Positions 8,902 through 17,199 of a DNA stretch of 64,000 nt are shown piece by piece. A model generated the notes under the pieces. That model ran no database searches. It was given only the letters and a program-made list of their open reading frames with translations, and was not told where the DNA came from. Source of the stretch: Olsenella_K sp050953285 (GTDB taxonomy: Bacteria; Actinomycetota; Coriobacteriia; Coriobacteriales; Atopobiaceae); NCBI GenBank assembly GCA_050953285.1, contig JBMNMK010000002.1, positions 62,001 through 126,000 of the forward strand, read 5' to 3'. The number at the start of each line of letters is the position of its first letter. Position 1 is the first letter of the stretch. Position numbers and translations under genes: made by a program.

Positions 8902-9263
8902 CTGCGCTCCCATCGCTCGAAATGCAATACAAATGCGTTTGCAGCATTATAACGCGGCGGCACCGTGCGGCACGGGGAATGGAGGGAGATTGGTTGACTC
9001 GACTCAACGCAAAGGAGGGCGGCAGATAAAACCCCGGTCGGAGTCAAAAAATAGCTTCCTACTCCGGCTTCGTTCCTCGCTATTCGCGGGACTTGGCCTT
9101 GGCCCGCTCCTCGGCGTAGAGGACCTCGTTCTGTACCTCTAGTATGCGCTCGGCACACGATCATGATTACCGTGTCACGATGGATGATTTCGGCTTTGTG
9201 GAGGCGGCAGCTCAAAGGTTGAGCGCATTTTGGTGGTTTGTGCTTTCCTAAAAGGTGGTTTGC
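8902..9263. other. Island edge with a decayed gene tail
   Basis: No complete gene is seen. On the minus strand, 9080-9154 encodes a 24-residue tail (AERILEVQNEVLYAEERAK, then a short end and TAG) with strong helical character, preceded by a stop, so it is a likely gene remnant of unknown family. The stretch marks the boundary between the mobile island and core genes. Confidence 0.4.
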
Positions 9264-9533
9264 GTGTCTGAGAGCACCTTTATTCTGCAAGATAACGGCA
9301 AGGAAGGTTCTGCCGTCAACAACTTCATAGGTATTAGCTGGGCGCTCAGAAAAGAAGGCCTCAACGGGGCACTGTTTGTGCCAAAAGATGACGCAAAATC
9401 CGACGTATTTACCTATATTGATCAATATCTACGTGAGCTTCGTGCCAAGTATGCGGGACGTGCGGGCACCAAGCGAGCAGGGCAGGACGCAAGCCTTGCC
9501 AACAGGATGCTGGGTGCAAGTCGCCGGGGATGA
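9264..9533 (+). CDS. Hypothetical small protein
   Basis: The predicted 89-residue product begins SESTFILQDNGKEGSAVNN and ends in a basic tail (LANRMLGASRRG). It has no signal peptide, membrane segment or motif I recognise. The start is set at the GTG at 9264, five bases after AAGGTGG. It is the first gene on the core side of the island and runs convergently with acyP. Composition fits the core genes, but it could still be spurious. Confidence 0.45.
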   Translation: MSESTFILQDNGKEGSAVNNFIGISWALRKEGLNGALFVPKDDAKSDVFTYIDQYLRELRAKYAGRAGTKRAGQDASLANRMLGASRRG

Positions 9534-9543
9534 TTGACATGCA

Positions 9544-10020
9544 TTAGCTTGAGTATCTCACCTCAAACGTGCACAGCGCTGGGTCTGGATCGAGTTCGGT
9601 TTTTTCGCTGATGGTGTATTCAATGGGGTAGTGGCGATAGCACTCCTGGAAGCGACCAAAGTACAATGCAATCTGCTCATCGGTGCCCTGGAGCTCCATT
9701 GATACGGTGCCATCCCATTCATTTTTTACCCAGCCTGCAAGGCCAACATCTACAGCTACATGAAGCGAGTTCCAGCGAAATCCAACGCCTTGTACCTGAC
9801 CAGAAAATCTCAGGTACAGGTGGCGGATTGCCTGTGGCTGCTCTGCTTTGGGGTCGTTGCTGCTGGTGCGGCCAGCGCCGACACCGTTGCTGCTGGTGCG
9901 GGCAGCGCCGACATCGCTGCTGCTGGGGCAAACGTCGCTGGCGGTGCCGTTGCTGTTGTTGGTGCCGTTGCTGTCGCTGCTGTCTCCACTGCTGGCCACG
10001 TGATTGCTTACCGTTTCCAT
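9544..10020 (-). CDS. acyP: Acylphosphatase with a low-complexity N-terminal extension
   Basis: The last 90 residues form an acylphosphatase, which hydrolyses carboxyl-phosphate bonds of small acyl phosphates. The signature is RFSGQVQGVGFRWNS, with the catalytic arginine in VGFR, and GWVKNEWDGTV, with the catalytic asparagine in KNEWDG. Residues 1-65 are a Ser/Asn/Gly-rich extension that contains a 30-bp direct repeat (9855-9884 and 9885-9914) encoding GVGAGRTSSND-like units. Normal acylphosphatases are about 90 residues, so the extension is unusual. An internal start is possible, but the ATG at 10020 is the only clear one before the domain. Confidence 0.85.
   Translation of the reverse strand: METVSNHVASSGDSSDSNGTNNSNGTASDVCPSSSDVGAARTSSNGVGAGRTSSNDPKAEQPQAIRHLYLRFSGQVQGVGFRWNSLHVAVDVGLAGWVKNEWDGTVSMELQGTDEQIALYFGRFQECYRHYPIEYTISEKTELDPDPALCTFEVRYSS
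9855..9914 (-). repeat. Two tandem 30-bp units in the acyP extension
   Basis: Two near-identical 30-bp copies differ at a few bases and keep frame. A partial third copy follows to about 9926. They account for the repeated Ala/Gly-Arg-Thr-Ser-Ser-Asn segments and could change copy number by slippage. Confidence 0.75.
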
Positions 10021-10440
10021 GCTGTCTCACTTCTCAGTTGTTCTGGCAGCATTATAGCCATCGAGAAAGGGGCTGGTTTTCAGTAGAACGTGCAGCATGC
10101 AAGAAATACTATCCCTCTCAGAACCCGTGTCTCAGAACCCATGCATGCCTCCTTCGTCCGCGTTCAAAATCACAAGACTCTACGAACCGCCATCTCATAT
10201 ACGTTTGCGCAGTTAAGCTTTACTGAAATTGATGGTTCATGGAGAAGTGTGCGCCCGCAGTAGCCCGCCTGCCACCCGCGCTCGCGGCGAACCACAAGCG
10301 CCAGAACCAAGCCGGGTCTTTGCCCATATCGTGGTGGTAGCCATGCCAGCTGCTCTGTGGCGCTAGAATAGGTGCAATAATCACCTATCCCTACCTGTCC
10401 CGCGCGGGCACAGCAATTGAAACACTACGTAGGAGGAATA
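10021..10440. other. Intergenic region between acyP and the tannase-like gene
   Basis: This 420-bp divergent region contains no open frame I can support, no tRNA and no strong hairpin. It should hold the promoters of both flanking genes; no convincing pair of -35 and -10 boxes was found. GTAGGAGGAATA at its end is the ribosome site of the tannase-like gene. Confidence 0.5.
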
Positions 10441-12462
10441 ATGGGCTGCACCAGGAGAGAATTCATCGGGCTGAGCGCGGCGGCTGCGTCGCTTGGGCTT
10501 GGTGCGTGCGCAAACCTGAGAAGCCAGCAGACGCAGCAGACTTCTGATGACCAGGCAGAGGAACCAAAAGTCAACCTCACGGAGTTCGAGAAGCTTGCGC
10601 TGGAACAAAACGCATGGAAGTACGACGCCAGCAACGATGTCTACTACCAGCTCGGTCTGGTCTACTGCACAAATCCAGTTGCAGAAACATACCAGTCGCT
10701 GGCAATCTTTGTGCCTGGCGCGTATTTTACGGCAGAGCAAAAGGGCGAGAATTACGCGTGTAGAGTAAATGAGGACGCAAAAGTGGGGCAGTTCACGCCG
10801 GCCACGGCGCCGGTCTTGATGCCCATCAACTCTGGCAACTTGTCGCCGCAGGCAAGTCCTACGTCCTATAGCTACTCCGGCCTTGACCCGTACCTAAAGG
10901 CAGGCTGCGTCTATGTGTACGCTGGATTTAGAGGACGCAGCTCAGGTTATGAAAGTAGTTCTGAAGACGTGTTCCCCGGCGGCGCTCCATGGCCGGCGGT
11001 AGACCTTAAGGCGGCAGTGCGCTACCTGCGCTATAACGCCTCCAAGCTGCCATTTGCTCCGGAACGCGTCTTCACCTTTGGCTTTGGTGCAGGAGGAGGT
11101 GTCTCGGCGGTTTTGGGCGCTGCGGGTAACTCTTCTCTCTATGACTCCTATCTGCAAAAGATTGGTGCAGCTACCCATGATGCGGAAGGAAATGATCTCT
11201 CGGATGCCACTTTTGGCTCTGCTACTTGGTGCCCGATGCTTTCCTATGACACGGCAGATGCTGCGTATGAGTGGATGATGGGCCAGTACGTGTCAGAAGA
11301 CACGCGGGCTGAAGGAACCTGGACAAAACTCCTCTCCAATGACCTTGCCGAGGCTTATGCGGCATACATCAACAGCTGTGACTTCCGCAATTCGGACGAT
11401 GAGGCTTTGACGCTTGACGAGACCTCTGGTGAGTATTTTGCGGATGGTACCTACTACAACCACCTGCTTACCTCGCTTGAAGAATCGGCACGAGAGTTCT
11501 TTGCCACCACGTCATTTCCCTACACCTATACACCGCAGCGTGTAGGCACGGCCACCTTCCCAGGAGATCCCAACCTGCAAAGTACAGGTGCGGGCCAAAC
11601 AGAGGTGGATGCCGTGACAGATACCGCTACATCGGGCGATAAAACCCAAGCGCAAGCCTCGTCTACTGACACCTCTGCAGACGCTACTTCAGCAGACGCC
11701 ACCACAGCCACCACAGCCACCACGGCTACCACAACCACCACTGCCGAAAGCGCGCCGGCCGATGCGGTGACGCCTGGCACCAAGGTGCAGTCTGTGATCT
11801 ACGACAATGCAGAAGATTACGTGGCGTCGCTCAATTCCGACAGCAAGTGGCTCACCTACAACCAGAGTCGCGGAACCGTAAGAATCTCCAGCTTGCGAGA
11901 TTTTGTCGCCCACGTAAAGCGGCCCACCAAGGATGTAGGTGCCTTTGATGCGCTGGATCGTTCAAGCTATGTCAACCAGCTATTTGGCATCAATGATGCA
12001 ACATCTTTGCATTTCAGTCAGATGATCTCGGATCTCCTAAATGCCAATCAGGATGCCTACGCAGAGGCCGAGGGCTGGGACAGCGCGTACGTAACAGACT
12101 GGTCGCAGGATCTGGTGCGCAAGGATTCTCTGGACGATGATATGGCAACGCGTATCAAGATGTTCAACCCGCTCTACTACTTAAGCGGTGCATATGACGG
12201 CTATGGAAAGGCATCTGTGGCGCCGCACTGGCGAATCAATGCGGGCGTCTTCCAGACCGATACATCGCTTTGCACCGAGACAAACCTGGCGTTGGCGCTT
12301 GGCCACTACGAAGGTGTTGCGGACGTGGTATTTACGCCGGTGTGGGGCCAAGGTCACGTTCTGGCCGAGAAGAGCGGCTCTGCCCAAGACAATCTCATTT
12401 CCTGGGTGCTTGCGTGCTGCGCTCAAAGCACGGAGACAGAAGCCACAGAGGCATCTCAGTAG
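10441..12462 (+). CDS. Tat-exported tannase-like lipoprotein lacking the nucleophilic serine
   Basis: The 673-residue protein starts at the ATG at 10441 behind GTAGGAGGAATA. It has a twin-arginine signal (RREFIGLSAAAASLGLGA) with a lipobox LGAC, so it is predicted to be folded, exported and lipid-anchored. The body matches the subtype A tannase/feruloyl esterase-like alpha/beta hydrolases (AVDLKAAVRYLRYNASKLPF; VAPHWRINAGVFQTDTSL). The nucleophile elbow, usually GTSAGGALSALLG, reads GFGAGGGVSAVLG here, with glycine in place of serine. The acidic residue region (QTDTS) and the histidine (WGQGH) are kept. A Thr/Ala-rich insert lies at about residues 395-440. Hydrolase activity is therefore doubtful, and binding of phenolic esters or another role is an inference. 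Confidence 0.8.
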   Translation: MGCTRREFIGLSAAAASLGLGACANLRSQQTQQTSDDQAEEPKVNLTEFEKLALEQNAWKYDASNDVYYQLGLVYCTNPVAETYQSLAIFVPGAYFTAEQKGENYACRVNEDAKVGQFTPATAPVLMPINSGNLSPQASPTSYSYSGLDPYLKAGCVYVYAGFRGRSSGYESSSEDVFPGGAPWPAVDLKAAVRYLRYNASKLPFAPERVFTFGFGAGGGVSAVLGAAGNSSLYDSYLQKIGAATHDAEGNDLSDATFGSATWCPMLSYDTADAAYEWMMGQYVSEDTRAEGTWTKLLSNDLAEAYAAYINSCDFRNSDDEALTLDETSGEYFADGTYYNHLLTSLEESAREFFATTSFPYTYTPQRVGTATFPGDPNLQSTGAGQTEVDAVTDTATSGDKTQAQASSTDTSADATSADATTATTATTATTTTTAESAPADAVTPGTKVQSVIYDNAEDYVASLNSDSKWLTYNQSRGTVRISSLRDFVAHVKRPTKDVGAFDALDRSSYVNQLFGINDATSLHFSQMISDLLNANQDAYAEAEGWDSAYVTDWSQDLVRKDSLDDDMATRIKMFNPLYYLSGAYDGYGKASVAPHWRINAGVFQTDTSLCTETNLALALGHYEGVADVVFTPVWGQGHVLAEKSGSAQDNLISWVLACCAQSTETEATEASQ

Positions 12463-12496
12463 TCAGCACCCGAGCAGATCTCGCTATCAAAGCGTT

Positions 12497-12520
12497 CTTG
12501 GGCGGCTTTTGCCGCCCAAG
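12497..12520. terminator. Perfect hairpin between convergent genes
   Basis: CTTGGGCGGC and GCCGCCCAAG form a perfect 10-bp stem with a TTTT loop. No long T run follows on either strand. It sits between the stops of the tannase-like gene and msrC and could serve both. Confidence 0.65.
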
Positions 12521-12532
12521 AAGATTTACGAT

Positions 12533-13084
12533 TTAAGAGAGGGGGAGAGTTGCCGTAGCGCAGCTCTCCTCCAGTGCTTTCACGCAGCCAAGTAGTCCCT
12601 CGCGATCCGTCTTGCCAAAGCGCCCATACTCCGGAGCATCAATATCCAGCACACCTATAACCTCATAGTCTTTGTGGATAGGAAGAACGATCTCAGACTT
12701 TGAAGCAGCATCGCAGGCAATATGGCCGCTAAATTCATGCACGTTTGCCACAAGCTGCACGCAATCGTGCGCCGCTGCTGTCCCACACACCCCCGTGCCA
12801 AAAGGTATCCTGACGCACGCAAGTTTTCCCTGGAAAGGCCCCAACACCAGTTCAGGCACGGCACACATGTCCTCCTTGTCGCCACGTTTTGCATCCACAA
12901 GATAGAATCCGCACCAGTTAATGCCCGGCAGTGCTTCCCACAAAACGGCACACATGTTGGCAAGCGTTGGCAGCCATAGGCGTTCATCTCTGGCCAGCTC
13001 ACGGATCTGCTGGGCGAGAAGTTTATAGTCCACGCAGGCGCCAGAGGGTAAAGAAGTGCGGCCTTGGTCATGCGGTGCTGTCAC
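12533..13084 (-). CDS. msrC: Free methionine-R-sulfoxide reductase (GAF-domain fRMsr)
   Basis: The 183-residue cytoplasmic enzyme reduces free L-methionine-R-sulfoxide with thioredoxin. It is a single GAF domain (INWCGFYLVD, then VLGPFQGKLACVRIPFGTGV). The three conserved cysteines are visible in LACVRI, GVCGTAA and HIACDAASKSEIV, matching Cys84, Cys94 and Cys118 of the E. coli enzyme. The start is the GTG at 13084, eight bases after GAGGAGG; longer frames upstream have no ribosome site. It runs convergently with the tannase-like gene. Confidence 0.9.
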   Translation of the reverse strand: MTAPHDQGRTSLPSGACVDYKLLAQQIRELARDERLWLPTLANMCAVLWEALPGINWCGFYLVDAKRGDKEDMCAVPELVLGPFQGKLACVRIPFGTGVCGTAAAHDCVQLVANVHEFSGHIACDAASKSEIVLPIHKDYEVIGVLDIDAPEYGRFGKTDREGLLGCVKALEESCATATLPLS

Positions 13085-13295
13085 GGGGTCTCCTCCTCGG
13101 GGCGCTATGCGCGAGTGCACTGTGTGCGAGTTGTGGCATGCATAAGTTCGCTCAAGGATAGAGTAGTAGCGGCGCGAGTTTTCAGTCAAATGATGCCATT
13201 TTCTATTCAAATATGAAGCGCTTACCGTTCAGGAATAACTAATCACCGTTAGCAATAAATAATCCTCGCATATTTTTGAAACGAATTTTCCAATC

Positions 13296-13324
13296 ACTGA
13301 TGTGCAATTCGGCGGCCTTATACT
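13296..13324 (+). promoter_or_regulatory. Possible promoter for the glycine reductase leader
   Basis: TATACT at 13319-13324 is a good -10 box about 25 bases before the riboswitch; the -35 region (ACTGAT at 13296) is poor. Position is the main argument. Confidence 0.35.
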
Positions 13325-13347
13325 CTGTTACAGATTTATTTCGGATG

Positions 13348-13505
13348 ATCTGATCAGGAGAGACCGTTTAATACGGCGCCGAAGGGGCTGCAATAACTCT
13401 CAGGCAAAAGGACTGATCAGGGACGAAACCCCGGAGAGGCAAAAGCCACCGAAGAAGCAATCTGCACCTTTGGTGTAGAGAATCTTTCAGGTACACGACG
13501 GGGGC
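13348..13505 (+). ncRNA. Tandem glycine riboswitch
   Basis: Two glycine aptamers follow each other. The first (13348-13423) has GGAGAGACC, GCGCCGAAGGGG and CTCTCAGGCAAAAGGAC, closed by TGATCAG pairing. The second (13427-13505) has CCCCGGAGAGGC, CCACCGAAGAAGCAA and AATCTTTCAGGTAC, closed by CCCC with GGGG. This is the standard tandem layout in which glycine binding changes expression of the gene downstream. It precedes grdX-grdE-grdB on the same strand, so glycine probably induces its own reduction. The nearest candidate switch hairpin is GAGAC-TTCG-GTCTC at 13514-13527, without a T run, so control might be at termination further down or at another level. Confidence 0.93.
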
Positions 13506-13897
13506 GCACGGAGGAGACTTCGGTCTCTTGATACGTACGCCACGTCAGAAAGTACCTATATGAAAAGAGTCTAATCACATCTCCTACACAAAGTTGAGCC
13601 TTGGCTCTACGTATACAGGTTTTTGACTTGTCCACTCCCGCAGGGGAGGGATGGAACTTGTTACACAAAATATTGAATAATTACCAGATTTACATGCAAC
13701 ACGTAATCTGTTGGATATAGCTTAGAAAAAAACATTAAATCTAATAAAAACAAGGTTATTATACATGTTTAAAGAATAATTTAGCGACGAATACAATAAT
13801 CAAGGTGATAATTCCGTTCACCTACAAGTGATCAGAATTTCCAATTTTGCGCATAGAGTAAAAATGCACTGATTGTTTCTATTGGAGGAGCACGCAG
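13506..13897 (+). other. Long leader between the riboswitch and grdX
   Basis: About 390 bases separate the riboswitch from grdX. They hold several small hairpins (13514-13527; GAGCC-TT-GGCTC near 13586; CTCCC-GCAG-GGGAG near 13636; GATTTAC/GTAATC near 13687-13707) and a T-rich patch near 13620, but no classical terminator and no coding frame. The last 190 bases are strikingly AT-rich, and TTGGAGGAG lies before the grdX start. Confidence 0.5.
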
Positions 13898-14290
13898 ATG
13901 TCGTCTGCAACCATCGTTACTAATAACCCGCTTGTGGAACGCAAGCTTTCAGAGAAGTACGATGTGAGATATATAGAGCAGAGCTATTTAGCGCTGCTTG
14001 AGCGCGTTCGTGACCTTGTTCATACGGGCGCACTTGTGCTTACCCATCCGCAGGCTGGCAGCATAAAGCCTGGTGAAACACCATATCGTACCGTGATGGT
14101 CCAGCTGCCGAAAGCTCCTACCAAGCCAGACATTGAATCCTTGGCGCTCATTGAGTCCGCAATAGAGGGATACAAGAAGTTCCCTCAAAGAACGCATGAG
14201 TTTCGAGAGGGTTCTCTAGAAGATTTTCAGATGGTTGATTACTCCCTCATACAAGGAGCAATTGACTCGGCCACACAGTGCCATTCTTAG
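13898..14290 (+). CDS. grdX: GrdX family protein
   Basis: The 130-residue product resembles GrdX, a small cytoplasmic protein of unknown function encoded with glycine, sarcosine and betaine reductase genes. Visible family features are IVTNNPLVERKL at the N-terminus and the central GETPYRTVMVQLPKAP. The ATG at 13898 follows GGAGGAG. It is first in the operon under the glycine riboswitch; 84 bases separate it from grdE. Confidence 0.88.
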   Translation: MSSATIVTNNPLVERKLSEKYDVRYIEQSYLALLERVRDLVHTGALVLTHPQAGSIKPGETPYRTVMVQLPKAPTKPDIESLALIESAIEGYKKFPQRTHEFREGSLEDFQMVDYSLIQGAIDSATQCHS

Positions 14291-14374
14291 CCGACCCAGA
14301 CAAGGAGGTGGCTTACACAACTTTGTTTGAAGGTATTTGTGAAAGAAGTTCGATTGTAGGAGGAGGTACCAAGA

Positions 14375-15655
14375 GTGAAACTGGAACTTGGAAAGATATT
14401 CATTAAGGATATCCAGTTCGCCGCAGAGTCCAAGATTGAAGACGGCGTCCTCTACGTTAATGCCGATGAGCTCAAAGAGGTTGCTCTGACCGAGGAGAAG
14501 CTCAAGGACGTTAGCTTTGAGATTGCCAAGCCTGGCGAGTCCATTCGCATCACCCCGGTCAAAGACGTTATCGAGCCCCGCGTTAAGGTTGAGGGCCCCG
14601 GCGGCGTCTTCCCTGGTGTTATCAACAAGGTGACCACCGTTGGTTCTGGTAAGACCTATGCTCTGAAGGGCATGGCACTGGTGACCGCAGGTCCCATCGT
14701 TGGTTTCCAGGAGGGCGTTATTGACATGTGCGGCCTGGGTGCCGAGTACACGCCGTTCTCCAAGACCATCAACCTTTGCCTCGTTGCTGAGCCGCATGAT
14801 GATGTCGAGAAGCACGAGTATGAGGAAGCCGTCCGTCTGGCAGGTCTCAAGGTTGCCACCAAGATTGGTGAGCTTGCCCGTGAGCTGACGCCAGATGAGG
14901 TTGAGACCTATGAGACCCCTGACATGGTCGAGGGCATGAAGCTCTATCCTGAGCTTCCGCGCGTTGCCTACGTGCAGATGCTCCAGAGCCAGGGTCTTCT
15001 CCACGACACCTATGTATATGGCGTTGATGCCAAGAAGATTCTCCCCACCATTCTCTATCCTACAGAGATCATGGATGGCGCAATCATCTCTGGTAACTGC
15101 GTTTCTGCATGCGATAAGAACCCCACCTACGTCCATGAGAACAACAAGGTCGTAGAGGAGCTCTATAAGCAGCATGGCAAGACCATCAACTTTGTTGGTC
15201 AGATCATCACCAATGAGAACGTCTACCTTGCAGACAAGGAGCGCTCTTCCAACCAGACCGCAAAGATCTGCCGCATGCTCGGTCTCGATGCAGTCATCGT
15301 CTCTCAGGAGGGCTTCGGCAACCCTGATACCGACCTCATCATGAACTGCAAGAAGATTGAGGCAGAGGGCATCAAGACGGTTATCATCACCGACGAGTAC
15401 GCCGGCCAGGATGGCAAGTCTCAGTCCCTCGCAGACGCAGACGCTGCAGCAGACGCCGTGGTTACGGGCGGCAATGCCAACCAGCTCGTCCACCTGCCTG
15501 CACTTGATCACGTTATCGGTACGCTTGCCTATGCCAACAAGATCGCCGGCGCCTCTGAGAATTCTCTCCAGCCCGACGGCTCGCTTGAGGTTGAGCTCCA
15601 GGTCATCACGGGCGCAACCAACGAGACTGGCTTCGGCACACTGAGCGCACGCTAA
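14375..15655 (+). CDS. grdE: Glycine reductase component B, proprotein GrdE
   Basis: The 426-residue proprotein is cleaved into the two small subunits of protein B, which binds the amino acid as a Schiff base on a pyruvoyl group. The processing site ISGNCVSACDKNP is intact and its cysteine is residue 242, as in characterised clostridial GrdE, where the new N-terminus becomes pyruvoyl. The start is a GTG at 14375 behind AGGAGGAGG. Close relatives act on sarcosine (GrdG) or betaine (GrdH); glycine is preferred here because of the upstream glycine riboswitch and the downstream symporter. grdB follows after 14 bases. Confidence 0.9.
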   Translation: MKLELGKIFIKDIQFAAESKIEDGVLYVNADELKEVALTEEKLKDVSFEIAKPGESIRITPVKDVIEPRVKVEGPGGVFPGVINKVTTVGSGKTYALKGMALVTAGPIVGFQEGVIDMCGLGAEYTPFSKTINLCLVAEPHDDVEKHEYEEAVRLAGLKVATKIGELARELTPDEVETYETPDMVEGMKLYPELPRVAYVQMLQSQGLLHDTYVYGVDAKKILPTILYPTEIMDGAIISGNCVSACDKNPTYVHENNKVVEELYKQHGKTINFVGQIITNENVYLADKERSSNQTAKICRMLGLDAVIVSQEGFGNPDTDLIMNCKKIEAEGIKTVIITDEYAGQDGKSQSLADADAAADAVVTGGNANQLVHLPALDHVIGTLAYANKIAGASENSLQPDGSLEVELQVITGATNETGFGTLSAR

Positions 15656-15669
15656 GGAGGTAAGAAGTC

Positions 15670-16983
15670 ATGGCAAAGATTCGCATCATTCACTATATCA
15701 ACCAGTTCTTCGCCCAGATCGGCGGCGAGGAGAAGGCGGATTACCCCGTAGAGTTCCGCGCTGGTGAGAAGGTAGGTCCCGGCCTCGCTCTCGCAGCAGC
15801 TTTTGGTGACGACGCTGAGATCATCGGTACTGTCATCTGCGGTGACTCGTATTTCAACGAGCACATGGATGAGGCTAGCGCCCAGATTATGGACATCTTG
15901 AAGGAGCAGAAGCCTGACCTGTTTATTGCAGGCCCTGCCTTCAACGCTGGCCGCTACGGCGTTGCTTGCTCCACCATCTGCACCCTCGTAAAGGAGCAAC
16001 TCGGCATTCCTACTCTCACCGGTATGTATGTTGAGAACCCCGGTGCAGACCTCCACAAGAACGACGTCTACATCGTTCCTACCAAGAACAGCGCAGCTGG
16101 CATGAGAGACGCTATCAAGAAGATGGCTCCTCTCGCTCTCAAGCTTGGCCGTGGCGAGAAGATCGGCGCTTCTTGCGAGGATAACTACATGAACCAGGGC
16201 GTCCGCGTCAACTTCTTTGAGAAGAAGCCCGGCGCAGAGCGTGCTGTGGAAATGTTGCTCAAGAAGATTGCTGGTAAACCCTTCACGACTGAGTATCCTA
16301 TGCCTTCATTTGATCGCGTGGAGCCCAACGCTCCTCTGACCGATCTCTCCAAGGCAAAGATTGCTCTGGTCACCTCTGGCGGCATTGTGCCTAAGGGTAA
16401 TCCGGATCACATCGAGTCTTCTAACGCCTCCAAGTTTGGCGAGTATGACATCACTGGTGTTGATGACCTGACTTCCGACGGCTATGAGACGGCTCACGGT
16501 GGCTACGATCCTACATATGCCAACGAGGATCCTGATCGTGTTCTGCCAGTAGACGTGCTGCGTGACCTGGAGAAGCAAGGCGTCATTGGTAGCCTGCACA
16601 ACAAGTTCTACACCACGGTCGGCAATGGTACAGCTGTTGCTTCTGCAAAGAAGTTTGGCGAGGAGATTGCCAAGAGGCTCAAGGAGGACGGCGTCGACGC
16701 TGTAATCCTCACCTCCACTTGAGGCACCTGCACTCGTTGCGGTGCAACGATGGTCAAGGAAATTGAGCGCGCTGGTTTCCCCGTAGTTCACATCTGCACG
16801 GTTACCCCGATCTCCCTTACGGTCGGCGCCAACCGTATCGTCCCCGCGGTTGCAATTCCGCACCCGCTGGGCAACCCGAGCCTGCCTGCAGAGGATGAGA
16901 AGGAGCTGCGTCTCCGCCTCGTTAAGAAGGCACTCGGTACGCTTACGACCGCTGTTGACGGCCAGAAGGTGTTCGAGGACTAA
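15670..16983 (+). CDS. grdB: Glycine reductase component B, selenoprotein GrdB (in-frame TGA = Sec)
   Basis: The gene encodes 437 residues if TGA at 16720-16722 (codon 351) is read as selenocysteine. An ordinary reading would stop at 350 residues and lose the conserved end. The local sequence is Thr-Ser-Thr-Sec-Gly-Thr-Cys-Thr-Arg-Cys, the GrdB active-site motif, and the frame continues with clear homology (IERAGFPVVHICTVTPISLT) to the TAA at 16983. GrdB carries the selenolate that attacks the Schiff-base substrate and passes the carboxymethyl group to GrdA. The ATG at 15670 follows AAGGAGG. GrdA, GrdC, GrdD and the Sec machinery (SelA, SelB, SelC, SelD) are not in the window and must lie elsewhere if the pathway works. 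Confidence 0.93.
16720..16750 (+). promoter_or_regulatory. Putative bacterial SECIS stem-loop at the grdB UGA
   Basis: Directly after TGA, GCACC (16724-16728) can pair with GGTGC (16741-16745) around a 12-base loop, and TGCAC/GTGCA offers an alternative fold. Position and size fit a bacterial SECIS, which recruits SelB to insert selenocysteine. Bacterial SECIS sequences vary, so the fold is the only evidence. Confidence 0.6.
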
Positions 16984-17199
16984 CGTTCCTCACAAGAGCG
17001 CCCTTAGTCGGAAGACGGAGGGCGACGGGCAGATGCTCGCCGCCCTCTCTTATGAGATGCATGGTGATTTTGGGGCGCATTTCCTGAAGTTATAGCTTTT
17101 ACCCGTGTACATATTTCCTATGTGCCCTGGGGATATTCTCATATCTTTGAGAGTTAGTACGAGCTAACTTTAGATGTTCAAACCAGCGAGAGGAATCAC

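Noticed and set aside
8832..9425. A 197-codon minus-strand frame across the island edge
   Set aside because: It overlaps the RHH gene in another frame, has no domain, and is low in protein-like composition.
9855..9930. Plus-strand Ala/Gly-rich frame opposite the acyP extension
   Set aside because: It is the antisense of the Ser/Asn-rich repeat and lacks any start signal.
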